Source: Leptolyngbya sp. PCC 7375
GTDB taxonomy: Bacteria > Cyanobacteriota > Cyanobacteriia > Phormidesmidales > Phormidesmidaceae
Assembly (NCBI RefSeq): GCF_000316115.1
Contig: NZ_JH993797.1
Coordinates: 6,235,961-6,299,960 of the forward strand
Direction of reading: 5' to 3'
Length of the DNA stretch: 64,000 nucleotides
Every line of letters begins with the position of its first letter. Position 1 is the first letter of the stretch. Below are positions 1-7,546 of the stretch, in pieces. Below the pieces are notes generated by a model. The model had not been told where the DNA came from. It saw only the letters and a program-made list of their open reading frames with translations, and did not search any database. Position numbers and translations under genes: made by a program.

Positions 1-2
1 AT

Positions 3-491
3 ATCATTGCTCCCAATCTCAATGTGCTCTTTTGTGGAATTAATCCCAGCATTTATAGTGCTGCAGTGGGGTATCATTTTGCCCGTCCAGGTAATCGCCT
101 TTGGAAAACGCTCCATGCTGCAGGGTTCACCCCTCGATTGTTTCATCCGTCAGAAGATCGAGATCTGCTATCCCTGGGACTGGGTATGACGAACATTGGT
201 GAACGTGCTACAGCTAGGGCTGACGAACTCTCAAAAGAAGAGTTATTGGCGGGACGGCAGACCCTTGAGCAAAAGATCAGACACTATCGGCCTAAGGTGT
301 TGGCTATTCTGGGTATCACAGCCTATCGCACGGCGTTTCATCAGCCCAAGGCGGTAATTGGGCGGCAGCCCCATGGGTTACATGGCGCTATCCTGTGGGT
401 GTTGCCTAATCCGAGTGGTCTTAACGCCCATTATCAGGTTGATGACCTGGCACGGGTATATATTGAGCTGAAGCAATTTAGCGATGGCTGA
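3..491 (+). CDS. mug: G/U mismatch-specific DNA glycosylase (Mug), 5' end cut by window
   Basis: Excises uracil or thymine mispaired with guanine, and related lesions, in base-excision repair. The reading frame is open from base 3, and the family motif FCGINP is preceded by residues (IIAPNLNVL) that match the Mug N-terminus. The true start therefore lies left of the window, not at the ATG at 24. The second family signature, LPNPSGLNAHY, sits near the C-terminus. About 160 residues are visible, close to full length for the family. The stop codon lies one base from the stop of the convergent YcaQ-like glycosylase gene, so two DNA-repair glycosylases face each other. The family call is confident; whether the gene belongs to the neighbouring cassette region cannot be decided here. 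Confidence 0.9.
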   Translation: MIAPNLNVLFCGINPSIYSAAVGYHFARPGNRLWKTLHAAGFTPRLFHPSEDRDLLSLGLGMTNIGERATARADELSKEELLAGRQTLEQKIRHYRPKVLAILGITAYRTAFHQPKAVIGRQPHGLHGAILWVLPNPSGLNAHYQVDDLARVYIELKQFSDG

Positions 492-492
492 T

Positions 493-1716
493 TTATGGGA
501 TGACCCCGTCTAGCGCCGTTGTTATGTGTTGAGTGAGATGTTTTGGGTGGGCTTTAGTCAAAGCCACTGAGTCACATTGTTGAAAATGACAGAATTGTTT
601 GATGGCGTCTACAAATGCAGCAATGACTAAATCTTCATCAAAATTATGTTGTTCCAAATGGAGTAATTTGATCTCTAAATGGCTGTTTTTTCGATGGGCT
701 TTACAATCCATCCGCCCAATAAATTCATCGCGGTAAAGGAGTGGCAGGCAAAAGTAACCATACTGACGTTTGGCTGCGGGGACATAACATTCTAACCGGT
801 AGTCATATTGAAACAGTGCGTTGAGCCGTTCTCGCTGAATGACACTATTGTCGAATGGCGAAAGAATCAACATGCGGTTGTTCAATCGAGGAAGAGGGCG
901 TTCGAAGGCACCCGTTTCCAATAAAAATACTTCGCCGCTGCTCATGTGTACTTGTTCTAACGTGCGCTGTGCCAACCGTTCGTTTACCAAAGCTTTTACA
1001 GCCTTGCGTAGGTCAGCGTTGCGGCGCTGATAGGTCAGCCCTTTAAGTGAAACCAACCCATGACAGCGTAACTGTTGATCGACAATGTGCGTCGCAAATT
1101 CTTCCAGGCTGGGCATTTGTGAATTTACGTGAGATGGCAGTACCCGCTCGGTCAGGTCATAGGTTTTCTGGAAACCTTTGCGATCGCTGACCATGAGGTC
1201 ACCTTCCATATACAACTGTTCGAGTGCTTTTTTAGCAGGCTTCCAGTCCCACCAACCTGCACGTTTTTGGGTGTTAGTTTCTATATCTCGGGAGCGTATT
1301 GGGCCATCTGAACGTATGCGTGCCAACAGTTCACCCATGAGCTTTGTATCACGATTTCTATACCAATGGGTTTGGCCGCTTTTAATGGCGTGTTTGTAGG
1401 GTAAGGAGAAGCGAAAATCGGCGATGGGGAGAAAAGCTGCCGCATGTGCCCAATACTCAAAAATGTCTCCATTGAGCAACATTTGATTGGTCATGGTTGG
1501 CTTAAACTTAGGCACCCTAGAGTGGAAAACATGATGGTGTGCTCGTTCTACCACCGATATGGTGTCGATCTGTACATAACCTAGGTGGTTAATGGCTTTA
1601 CGTGCCCCTGCCAAACCACGTCCATAGGGCTGAGCCTGCAACAACCCTTGTGCAGCCAGGGCAAGGCGGCGTAAACGCGCCTGCTCTTGTGGGTGTTTAA
1701 TTTCAATCATGATCAT
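493..1716 (-). CDS. YcaQ/AlkX-like DNA glycosylase (winged-helix, HTH_42 family)
   Basis: Members of this family unhook interstrand crosslinks or remove bulky alkylated bases. The protein has about 407 residues, as in the family. The N-terminal QID motif (in the context GYVQIDTISV) is the QxD catalytic signature of the YcaQ branch, as opposed to QxQ in AlkZ. The conserved YWAH block and the C-terminal segment around FDNSV, GYFCLPLLYRDEFIGRMD also match. I chose the ATG at 1716 because the upstream extension to 1797 is encoded inside an attC-like repeat (1724-1810) and has no family similarity; the ATG at 1710 is equally possible. The gene begins only eight bases beyond that repeat, the position expected for a cassette gene, but no repeat is seen at its 3' end, where mug (+) converges. 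Confidence 0.88.
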   Translation of the reverse strand: MIMIEIKHPQEQARLRRLALAAQGLLQAQPYGRGLAGARKAINHLGYVQIDTISVVERAHHHVFHSRVPKFKPTMTNQMLLNGDIFEYWAHAAAFLPIADFRFSLPYKHAIKSGQTHWYRNRDTKLMGELLARIRSDGPIRSRDIETNTQKRAGWWDWKPAKKALEQLYMEGDLMVSDRKGFQKTYDLTERVLPSHVNSQMPSLEEFATHIVDQQLRCHGLVSLKGLTYQRRNADLRKAVKALVNERLAQRTLEQVHMSSGEVFLLETGAFERPLPRLNNRMLILSPFDNSVIQRERLNALFQYDYRLECYVPAAKRQYGYFCLPLLYRDEFIGRMDCKAHRKNSHLEIKLLHLEQHNFDEDLVIAAFVDAIKQFCHFQQCDSVALTKAHPKHLTQHITTALDGVIP

Positions 1717-1723
1717 ACTTGCC

Positions 1724-1810
1724 ACATAACGACATGCATCACCGGCAGTAAAAAGCAGAGCGAGGAACGAGCAGCACTTTTTACTGTCCGAGTGCATTCG
1801 ATTGTTAGAT
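1724..1810 (-). other. attC-like integron recombination site (attC-3, after methyltransferase)
   Basis: Read on the minus strand it starts with ATCTAAC (fits RYYYAAC) and ends with GTTATGT (close to GTTRRRY). The two arms pair imperfectly (AAC, GA, ATGCA, CGG) and continue into a perfect 10-bp stem CAGTAAAAAG/CTTTTTACTG round a loop of about 20 bases. The 5' arm has an unpaired A before the inner stem, as in attC-1. It begins ten bases after the stop codon of the methyltransferase fragment and ends eight bases before the YcaQ-like start. It shares the 11-mer TCTAACAATCG with attC-1. Confidence 0.7.
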
Positions 1811-1819
1811 GGATATAAT

Positions 1820-1935
1820 CTATTGTTTGGTTAGAACACAAACAGACTGTCCTAGATTTCCATATTCAACCATTTCATGCCCATTATCCCATTTCACAAT
1901 GTCGTTGAGTTTAATATGTGGCTTATCTCCATCAT
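1820..1935 (-). pseudogene. C-terminal fragment of the IS-split SAM methyltransferase
   Basis: The minus strand reads DKPHIKLND and then GNLGQSVCVLTKQ before a TAG stop at 1820-1822, a typical end for this methyltransferase group. It continues the N-terminal portion at 3505-4117. The 8-bp word TCCATCAT is duplicated at 1928-1935 and 3497-3504 either side of an insertion sequence. Keeping one copy joins VAIYDG to DKPHIKLND in frame and gives a gene of exactly 243 codons including the stop. Confidence 0.85.
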
Positions 1936-3496
1936 CTGAACAGTAAGAAGTTTTTGTTGCTTTTCAGAAGCGCTCTATAAAAAAGAACATTCCATCGCTC
2001 AGAGAGCCCGGAATGCCCGAAACTAGCTGAAGTGAAAGATTCAGCTGATTTTATTATGGAGCTCTACGAGCGTATCGAGCAAATTATCGTTACATTCCGT
2101 CCAGCCTTTAGTCGCAATGCTACATTCGGGTGGTTTGTGCTGCTGTTGTGGGGAGCCCTACTAACGACCCAGCCCCCTGCGGTGACCAGTTATTTGAATG
2201 CCCTGGGTCTGGGAGCGGAGTACTATCATCAAGCCCTCCATTGGTTTCATTCATCTGGATATGAGATGGACCGGGTGTGCCGTCGTTGGGGCCGTTGGCT
2301 CAGTCATCAGACCGATGGATATCGACTCAAGGGGCATCGAGTGTATGTCGGTGACGGCATTAAGGTCAGCAAAGAGGGGCGTAAAATGCCTGGGGTTAAA
2401 GGCCTGCATCAAGAGTCCGATAACCTCAGTAAACCAGAATGGATACGGGGGCATTATTTTAGTGCGTTGGGCCTTTTAATCGGACTCGACTCCGCGCTGT
2501 TTGTCAGTCTCATTGCGCTTAAACTTCATGATGGCATCATTGCGACCACTGACGATGCTGAGAGTCGTCTAACCGAGAAAATGGCGCAACTCTGTGTCAC
2601 CCATATGGGGCAGGGCAGCTATGCCGTGTTGGATGCCTACTATGCGTGTCGGGTTGTATTACAGCGGTTTCGTCAACACCACCTCCATCTCATTAGTCGC
2701 AGTCGCATCTCAACGGTGGCACGGGCCGAGTTTTCAGCGAATCCACAGGTCGCAAAACGAGGACGCCCTCGACAATGGGGAGCCAAAATCAGGCTCAGAG
2801 ACTTGTTCGAGGAGACCGATAGCTGGTTAAGCGAAACGGTCTCACTCTATGGTCAGCCCGTTTCACTGGTCTATCAGTGTTTTCAGTTTTACTGGGATAG
2901 CCCCACCGAGAAGGTCCTCTTTGTCCTCACCCAACAACCGTGTGGCAAACGGATGATCCTGCTCTCGTCAGACCTCAGCCTCACTGGACTAGAGGTCATT
3001 GAAACCTATACAAAGCGCTTCAAAATCGAGGTCGCTTTTCGCACCTTGGTTCATCTCCTGGGTGGGTTTGCCTATCGGTTCTGGCTCAAAGCACTCGACA
3101 AAATTGCTGACTGGCCTGACTCGATGTACCTGCTCGACTATGACACCGATATCCAGACCCAAATTCTTAGCAAAGTCGAGGCCTTTGAACGCTTTGTCAA
3201 CCTCAATGCTATCGCCTTAGGACTACTGCAAGTGCTCGCTCTGGAAATGCCGAATCATATCTGGCGATACTTTCCGGGCTGGTTTCGTACCCTACCCAAG
3301 CATGGCTATCCCAGTGAACGGATTGTTCGAATGGCTCTCCAAGACCAGCAAGAGATCGTTTTATCCAAGAGTAGGCCTGCTCTACTGTTGAATAAATTAT
3401 TGGCGGGTAAGATAGAGCAGGGCAAAACGTCCAAAACACCTTCGTTGGCAGCGTAGGAAAACGACAAAAAGGCAACATTAACTTGTTACTCAATAG
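1936..3496. mobile_element. Insertion sequence, about 1561 bp, 8-bp target duplication
   Basis: The boundaries come from the 8-bp direct repeat TCCATCAT at 1928-1935 and 3497-3504 and from imperfect terminal inverted repeats of about 31 bp. The left end reads CTGAACAGTAAGAAG and the right end, reverse complemented, CTATTGAGTAACAAG; both continue into TGTTGC. The element carries one DDE transposase gene in the opposite orientation to the methyltransferase it interrupts. Confidence 0.88.
2032..3456 (+). CDS. DDE transposase (IS4-like superfamily)
   Basis: This is the only gene of the 1561-bp insertion sequence. The product has up to 474 residues (GTG start; an ATG at 2056 would give 466). Candidate catalytic acidic residues lie in GDGIKVS (first Asp), VLDAYYA (second Asp) and KRFKIEVAF (Glu, in the Y-x2-R-x3-E style of IS4-like enzymes). 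A basic segment, KRGRPRQWGAK, is typical of these proteins. The gene looks intact. I recognise the superfamily but not the specific IS. Confidence 0.88.
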   Translation: MKDSADFIMELYERIEQIIVTFRPAFSRNATFGWFVLLLWGALLTTQPPAVTSYLNALGLGAEYYHQALHWFHSSGYEMDRVCRRWGRWLSHQTDGYRLKGHRVYVGDGIKVSKEGRKMPGVKGLHQESDNLSKPEWIRGHYFSALGLLIGLDSALFVSLIALKLHDGIIATTDDAESRLTEKMAQLCVTHMGQGSYAVLDAYYACRVVLQRFRQHHLHLISRSRISTVARAEFSANPQVAKRGRPRQWGAKIRLRDLFEETDSWLSETVSLYGQPVSLVYQCFQFYWDSPTEKVLFVLTQQPCGKRMILLSSDLSLTGLEVIETYTKRFKIEVAFRTLVHLLGGFAYRFWLKALDKIADWPDSMYLLDYDTDIQTQILSKVEAFERFVNLNAIALGLLQVLALEMPNHIWRYFPGWFRTLPKHGYPSERIVRMALQDQQEIVLSKSRPALLLNKLLAGKIEQGKTSKTPSLAA

Positions 3497-3504
3497 TCCA
3501 TCAT

Positions 3505-4117
3505 AAATAGCTACAATATCTAAGCCTAAATGTGTAACCCACGATTCAATCGCATCTCGGCTGAGAAATTGATTTAAAACCTTGTCTGGTCGTTTGTCAG
3601 CAAGGACTTGTTCAAATATCCACCAGTGTGATGGAATTTTAAATTCTAAAAATGAAAATACAATTTTACCCTTTGGCTTAATAATCCTTGCAGCTTCCTC
3701 TAAATATCTATATGACTCTTCATGCAAAAGATGAGTAAAAACGGAAAAGAAACAGATAAAGTCCGCGTAATCATTTTTCTCAGGTATTGATAAACCTGGT
3801 GCTTCGTAGAATGACCAATCAGGGCGTTTACAAACGCTTTCAGCATACTTGAACAACTCTTTTACAACATCAATTCCTATGTATTTTCCATCTAAATATT
3901 CCCGCAGTTGAAAGGCTAGACGGCCACTACCACACCCTACATCAATAACAGTATGAGCTTTTTGTAATCCACATTGAAGTAATAGCGCATACTCAAGTTG
4001 CCCAACCGCATTGAAGTCTCCACCAACTGCATCACTCATTGCTTTTTCTGTGTCATGAGTGTCTATTAGGTTTTTTGTTTGTTTTTCGTAACTGGTTTTA
4101 AAGTTTGGCAATTGCAT
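3505..4117 (-). pseudogene. Class I SAM-dependent methyltransferase, IS-interrupted N-terminal part
   Basis: Transfers a methyl group from S-adenosylmethionine; the substrate is unknown. The motif VIDVGCGSGRLAF is the SAM-binding GxGxG loop, followed by YIGIDVV (ribose-contacting acidic residue) and FICFFSVFTHL (motif of the central strand). The intact gene would give 242 residues once rejoined with 1820-1935. As it stands, the frame runs about 94 codons into antisense IS sequence down to 3209, so the C-terminus is replaced. It lies between two attC-like sites in the same orientation as its neighbours, as one cassette of about 850 bp without the IS. ATG at 4117 starts 29 bases after the upstream attC-like site. 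Confidence 0.88.
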
Positions 4118-4145
4118 GTAAAGCCTCCGATTTGTGAAAAAGTAG

Positions 4146-4231
4146 ATCTAACGGCAGAGTTGTGCGGCTGTGCAGTACCTTTCAAGCTTAGCCGATATTT
4201 TCGCTCAGACAGCGCCAACGCCGTGTTCGGG
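4146..4231 (-). other. attC-like integron recombination site (attC-2, after BchE-like gene)
   Basis: On the minus strand the 3' half is canonical: ACAGCCGCACAAC leading to GTTAGAT (fits GTTRRRY). It shares ACAGCCGC and CAAC with attC-1. The 5' half (CCCGAACACGGCGTTGGCG) pairs with it through GGC, GTTG, GCG and CTGT with unpaired bases, but its outer box CCCGAAC does not fit RYYYAAC. It lies 49 bases after the BchE-like stop codon and 29 bases before the methyltransferase start. It is the weakest of the three sites. Confidence 0.5.
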
Positions 4232-4279
4232 GGCAAAACCTCTGGCGGGGACTGCCATAATAGACTAATTGAGTTGTGT

Positions 4280-5830
4280 TCAAGAACGTACCTTAGAGCT
4301 TGCTTGCTCAATAGGCATTGTATGCTTCATTGGCTGATAGGACATACGTAGTGGAATTTCTTGATGGTCTTGCGGCACACCCCAAAATTCTCTTAATGTT
4401 GGTCCATTTGTTATTCGAGAGTCGTGAAATAGAAAGTTCCAAAATTCATGGACTATAACCCGTCGCCCCATGCGGGTAAACCAATTCATGCCATGCCGTG
4501 CAGCTTGATCTGGCTGCAGAAATGATCTCCATAACGCCTTAGGGCGGGCCTGCAGAACTATTTCAATAAATTTCACCCACAGAAAGATACGCCAGGGAGG
4601 CATGTAGCGAGTTTCTAATACCTGATGTTTGTAGTCCCACTTACGTTGATCGGGTTGGATAATTCGCCTCTCAGAAGCTATTCGATAATATCCAGTCCAG
4701 CGATGGGGTGTAACATATAACGACATAAGTTGGTCAGGATCGTACCAGAGTAGCTGTTTGAGCGAACGAATAAAGTCATAGTCAGTAACCTCCTCAAAAT
4801 CAGTCACCCATGTGGCTAGAGAAAGAATGCCATGCTGTCGAAGGAGGCGAATGGCTTCACGATCAGTGCTAGTTTTACTGCCTTTACGAATTGCCTTGAG
4901 TGTGACTTCATCGGTATTTTCCATGCCCAGAAGAAATCGCTCAACGCCTGCCTGACGATACAAATGCAGGATATCCGCATCTCGTACAATATCGTCTGCG
5001 CGGGTCGAGCCGATAATACTGATCTGTAGATTTTCAGCAATAATAGCTTCACACAGTTCACGCCAGATGGCTTTACTTACTGTTGGGTTTTCGTCGGCTA
5101 AGTTGAAGAGTTCTACGCCATGGGTTCGATGAAGCCAAGCAATTTCCTTTGCAAATTTCTTTGGGTCACGATGTCGCCAACGAGCCCAGAAGCCTCTTTG
5201 TCCACAGTAGTTGCATAGGTGTGGGCAGCCTCGGGAAAACTGTATGACGACAGCTTGCTTACCGCCGTAGTAGCTGTAGTTCTTCAGGTCGACTAATTCC
5301 CAGCCGATGCGATAGGCATCAAGATCTTGGATCATAGGAGCAGGGAGTGTTTCAATGACCTGATTATTACGACGGAAGGCAATACCTTCTACGTTAGCAA
5401 GATCATTCTCCTCTTCAATAGCTGCCATCAGCTTAGGAACAGTAGCTTCACCTTCGCCTCGAACAATCACGTTAATCTGGGATTCTTGGGTGAGTATGTC
5501 GTGGAAGTGATATGTGGGAAAGACTCCGCCGTAAACAATCGTGAGGGAGGGCAACTCTTGCCGAAAGCGAAGAGTAAGGTCAACAATAATTGGGTGGGCT
5601 GAGGTTGAGCCTGAGTGGCCGATAAGCAATACTTGTGGACTGTGAGTAACAACTTGCTGAACAATTTCATCATCAGAAAGTGGGCCAAGTTCAGCGTCAA
5701 GCAGCGTAACGTCATGACCAGCGTCCAATAATGCTCCACCGACACACAATAGTCCCAGAGGGGGCAGTTGCTCCCGTGGGATACGGCTGCCAATGGCGTG
5801 GTGCGGTGGATTTACGATGAGAATACGCAT
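4280..5830 (-). CDS. B12-binding radical SAM protein, BchE-like
   Basis: The N-terminus (MRILIVNPPHHA, GLLCVGGALLDAGHDV, LIGHSG) is a cobalamin-binding Rossmann domain, roughly residues 1-140. It is followed by a radical SAM domain with the cluster motif C-x3-C-x2-C in SRGCPHLCNYCGQRGFW. Related proteins are often annotated as magnesium-protoporphyrin IX monomethyl ester anaerobic oxidative cyclase (BchE), which forms the isocyclic ring of chlorophyll without oxygen. I cannot tell a true cyclase from other members of the clade, so the function stays open. About 516 residues with the ATG at 5830; a longer frame begins at 5881 without family similarity. It lies between two attC-like sites, which would make it a long cassette (about 1.75 kb). 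Confidence 0.82.
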   Translation of the reverse strand: MRILIVNPPHHAIGSRIPREQLPPLGLLCVGGALLDAGHDVTLLDAELGPLSDDEIVQQVVTHSPQVLLIGHSGSTSAHPIIVDLTLRFRQELPSLTIVYGGVFPTYHFHDILTQESQINVIVRGEGEATVPKLMAAIEEENDLANVEGIAFRRNNQVIETLPAPMIQDLDAYRIGWELVDLKNYSYYGGKQAVVIQFSRGCPHLCNYCGQRGFWARWRHRDPKKFAKEIAWLHRTHGVELFNLADENPTVSKAIWRELCEAIIAENLQISIIGSTRADDIVRDADILHLYRQAGVERFLLGMENTDEVTLKAIRKGSKTSTDREAIRLLRQHGILSLATWVTDFEEVTDYDFIRSLKQLLWYDPDQLMSLYVTPHRWTGYYRIASERRIIQPDQRKWDYKHQVLETRYMPPWRIFLWVKFIEIVLQARPKALWRSFLQPDQAARHGMNWFTRMGRRVIVHEFWNFLFHDSRITNGPTLREFWGVPQDHQEIPLRMSYQPMKHTMPIEQASSKVRS

Positions 5831-5895
5831 AAACTCTGCACTGTGGCTACCCCGAAAGTATAGCGATTGGTCGGGCGGCAAAGAGCAGCAGATGC

Positions 5896-5983
5896 AGCTA
5901 ACGTTCGTGTTGAGCGGCTGTAAGTATCTTTCGTATCCACATCGAGTCTTTTTAGACAGTCCGCTCCGACACGATTGTTAGAC
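5896..5983 (-). other. attC-like integron recombination site (attC-1, after pentapeptide gene)
   Basis: This is the best of the three sites. The minus strand begins GTCTAAC (perfect RYYYAAC) and ends GTTAGCT (GTTRRRY except one base). The inner boxes TCGTGTCGGAGCGG and CCGCTCAACACGA pair with one extra base in the 5' box. That is the asymmetry that orients real attC sites, and here it places the site downstream of the minus-strand gene at 6009-7328. A second unpaired A precedes CTGT/ACAG at the top of the stem. It begins 25 bases after the stop of that gene. Confidence 0.75.
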
Positions 5984-6008
5984 AGTACCAAAGAGCACGA
6001 TTCAAACG

Positions 6009-7328
6009 TCACTTAAGATAAGCTTCAAATTCTCTACGACGTTCGGCAATTGTCTGCGCTTGCTTTAGGGCTGGAGCAATGACGTTCTCTTCAAGGGAAA
6101 CTAACAACTGTTCTACACATTGATAACGATGAGGTGGTAGCACAGATAGAAATGCCCCAAAGTCCCTAAACATAGCATATTCAAACTGTGAATCAAGAAT
6201 GATAGGCTGAATTGGAACTGAAGGTAAAGAAGGTATTATGCGTTGCAGTTCTTGCGGTATGCTCTTTGCATCTGTAATATCTGCAATTACAAATCTCGAA
6301 AGATGAGCAAGAGTAGACACGGTTTCAGTTAAGTCTCTCTCAGAAGGCTTCTCGAAATCGAAAACAACTGCTGAATAGTTTCTGCTACTAAGTGCTTCAC
6401 GTAAAGCATCCAAAACAGCTTTTCTTTCGGATGTAAAACGCCCAAGTATTAGTACAACCTTTGACGCAATTGTGTCAATGACTCTACGAATTTTCTGATT
6501 AGTCAGTAGTATATGAATGAATTGAGCAATTTCCAAATCATCTACTGTAATAATTGGTTCATCGTTGCTAGTAATAATCAGGTTCTTTTGAGTTGCTGTA
6601 TCTAAATTTTTAATTTTCCAAGCTGAAATACCATATACCTGGCAATCCACTAGGATGGCTTCTGCAAAATCTGCTTCACTAATTTGCGAATTCAAGAGTT
6701 TAGCTCTCGTGAGATTCGCCTTACAGAATTTTGTGTTTCTCAACCAGGCTCCACACAATTCTGCCTCAGTTAAATCGGCTTCACTAAGATCTGAATTACT
6801 AAGATCTGATCTAATAAGTCCTGATTGAATAAGATTCGCTGAATTAAGTTTTGCCAAGCTCAGAATTGCCTGGTGGAGTGCTGCTTGATTCAAATTGGAT
6901 TTTTCTAAATTCGCTTTGTAAAAGTTTGTTCCTCTTGACAAAACTCTCTCTAAGTTGACACTCTGCAGATTACTCTTTTGAAAATCTGCGCCATCAAGCT
7001 TAGCCGACATGAATTTAGTGTTACGAAGATCTAAGTCATTAAGATAAGCATTAGTTAGATCAGAAGAACTAAAATCAACGTCTTCAAAGCTAGCTTCTCG
7101 AAAATTAGCTTGAAAAAGATTGGCTTGCCGAAGATTTATCTCACGGAGATTTGCACCACCAAAATCTATGCCATTGAGGTTTGCGCCCTGCAAATCTAAG
7201 CCGTTAAGATCTTGTCCTCGGAAATTTATGTTTCCAACAACAAGCTTTTTCTCAGGGTTTTCTAAACGCCAATTATTCCAATATTTGCCACCTTTCTTGA
7301 GAATATCAGTATATTGATTTCCGGACAC
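6009..7328 (-). CDS. Pentapeptide-repeat protein with a C-terminal nucleotide-binding-like domain
   Basis: A protein of 439 residues. Residues from about 30 to 235 form tandem A(D/N)Lxx-type pentapeptide repeats (for example GANLNGIDF, LSEADLTEAEL), which fold as a quadrilateral beta-helix. After a linker (about 240-280), residues 285-400 contain VVLILGRFTSERKAVLDAL and RFVIADITDAKSIPQELQRI, which look like a small alpha/beta Rossmann-type domain. The ADITD element resembles the nucleoside deoxyribosyltransferase/TIR-like fold, but this is a weak impression. Such pentapeptide plus effector-like fusions occur in cyanobacteria without a known role. The gene is followed by the best attC-like site, so it would be a cassette gene. 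It has a low-GC, TTCG/AGAT-rich composition unlike its neighbours. Confidence 0.75.
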   Translation of the reverse strand: MSGNQYTDILKKGGKYWNNWRLENPEKKLVVGNINFRGQDLNGLDLQGANLNGIDFGGANLREINLRQANLFQANFREASFEDVDFSSSDLTNAYLNDLDLRNTKFMSAKLDGADFQKSNLQSVNLERVLSRGTNFYKANLEKSNLNQAALHQAILSLAKLNSANLIQSGLIRSDLSNSDLSEADLTEAELCGAWLRNTKFCKANLTRAKLLNSQISEADFAEAILVDCQVYGISAWKIKNLDTATQKNLIITSNDEPIITVDDLEIAQFIHILLTNQKIRRVIDTIASKVVLILGRFTSERKAVLDALREALSSRNYSAVVFDFEKPSERDLTETVSTLAHLSRFVIADITDAKSIPQELQRIIPSLPSVPIQPIILDSQFEYAMFRDFGAFLSVLPPHRYQCVEQLLVSLEENVIAPALKQAQTIAERRREFEAYLK

Positions 7329-7546
7329 TTAGATCACCTTGTAAGAAAAAGATTAACCAAACTCAATGCCGATATTTAGGGATTTTTTCTGTAAAGCTTG
7401 ATGAGCTTATGCTTCACTCGATTTGTCTGTCTAACTATTATTAGATCGACTTTTTCAGTCTATCTCCCTTTGTCGGCATACTATACTGCAAACTTTCAGC
7501 CTATCCACCCGAATCAGCAGGATAGACTGACAGTTGTCCATATAGC
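7329..7546. promoter_or_regulatory. Upstream region of the pentapeptide gene with repeated CAGYCTATC words
   Basis: CAGTCTATC (7456-7464), CAGCCTATC (7497-7505) and the inverted GATAGACTG (7521-7529) occur within 75 bases. They could be binding sites or a hairpin. A GTTAGAC box on the minus strand at 7429-7435 fits the outer box of an attC site but has no partner arm. Confidence 0.3.

Noticed and set aside
3209..3504. The methyltransferase frame is open to 3209, suggesting a 302-residue protein
   Set aside because: The last 94 codons are antisense to the IS transposase; the real C-terminus lies at 1820-1935 beyond the insertion.
7429..7435. GTTAGAC on the minus strand as a fourth attC site upstream of the pentapeptide gene
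   Set aside because: It fits the outer box, but no partner arm or inner boxes were found within 130 bases; the IS boundary at 7547 may have removed them, which cannot be shown.
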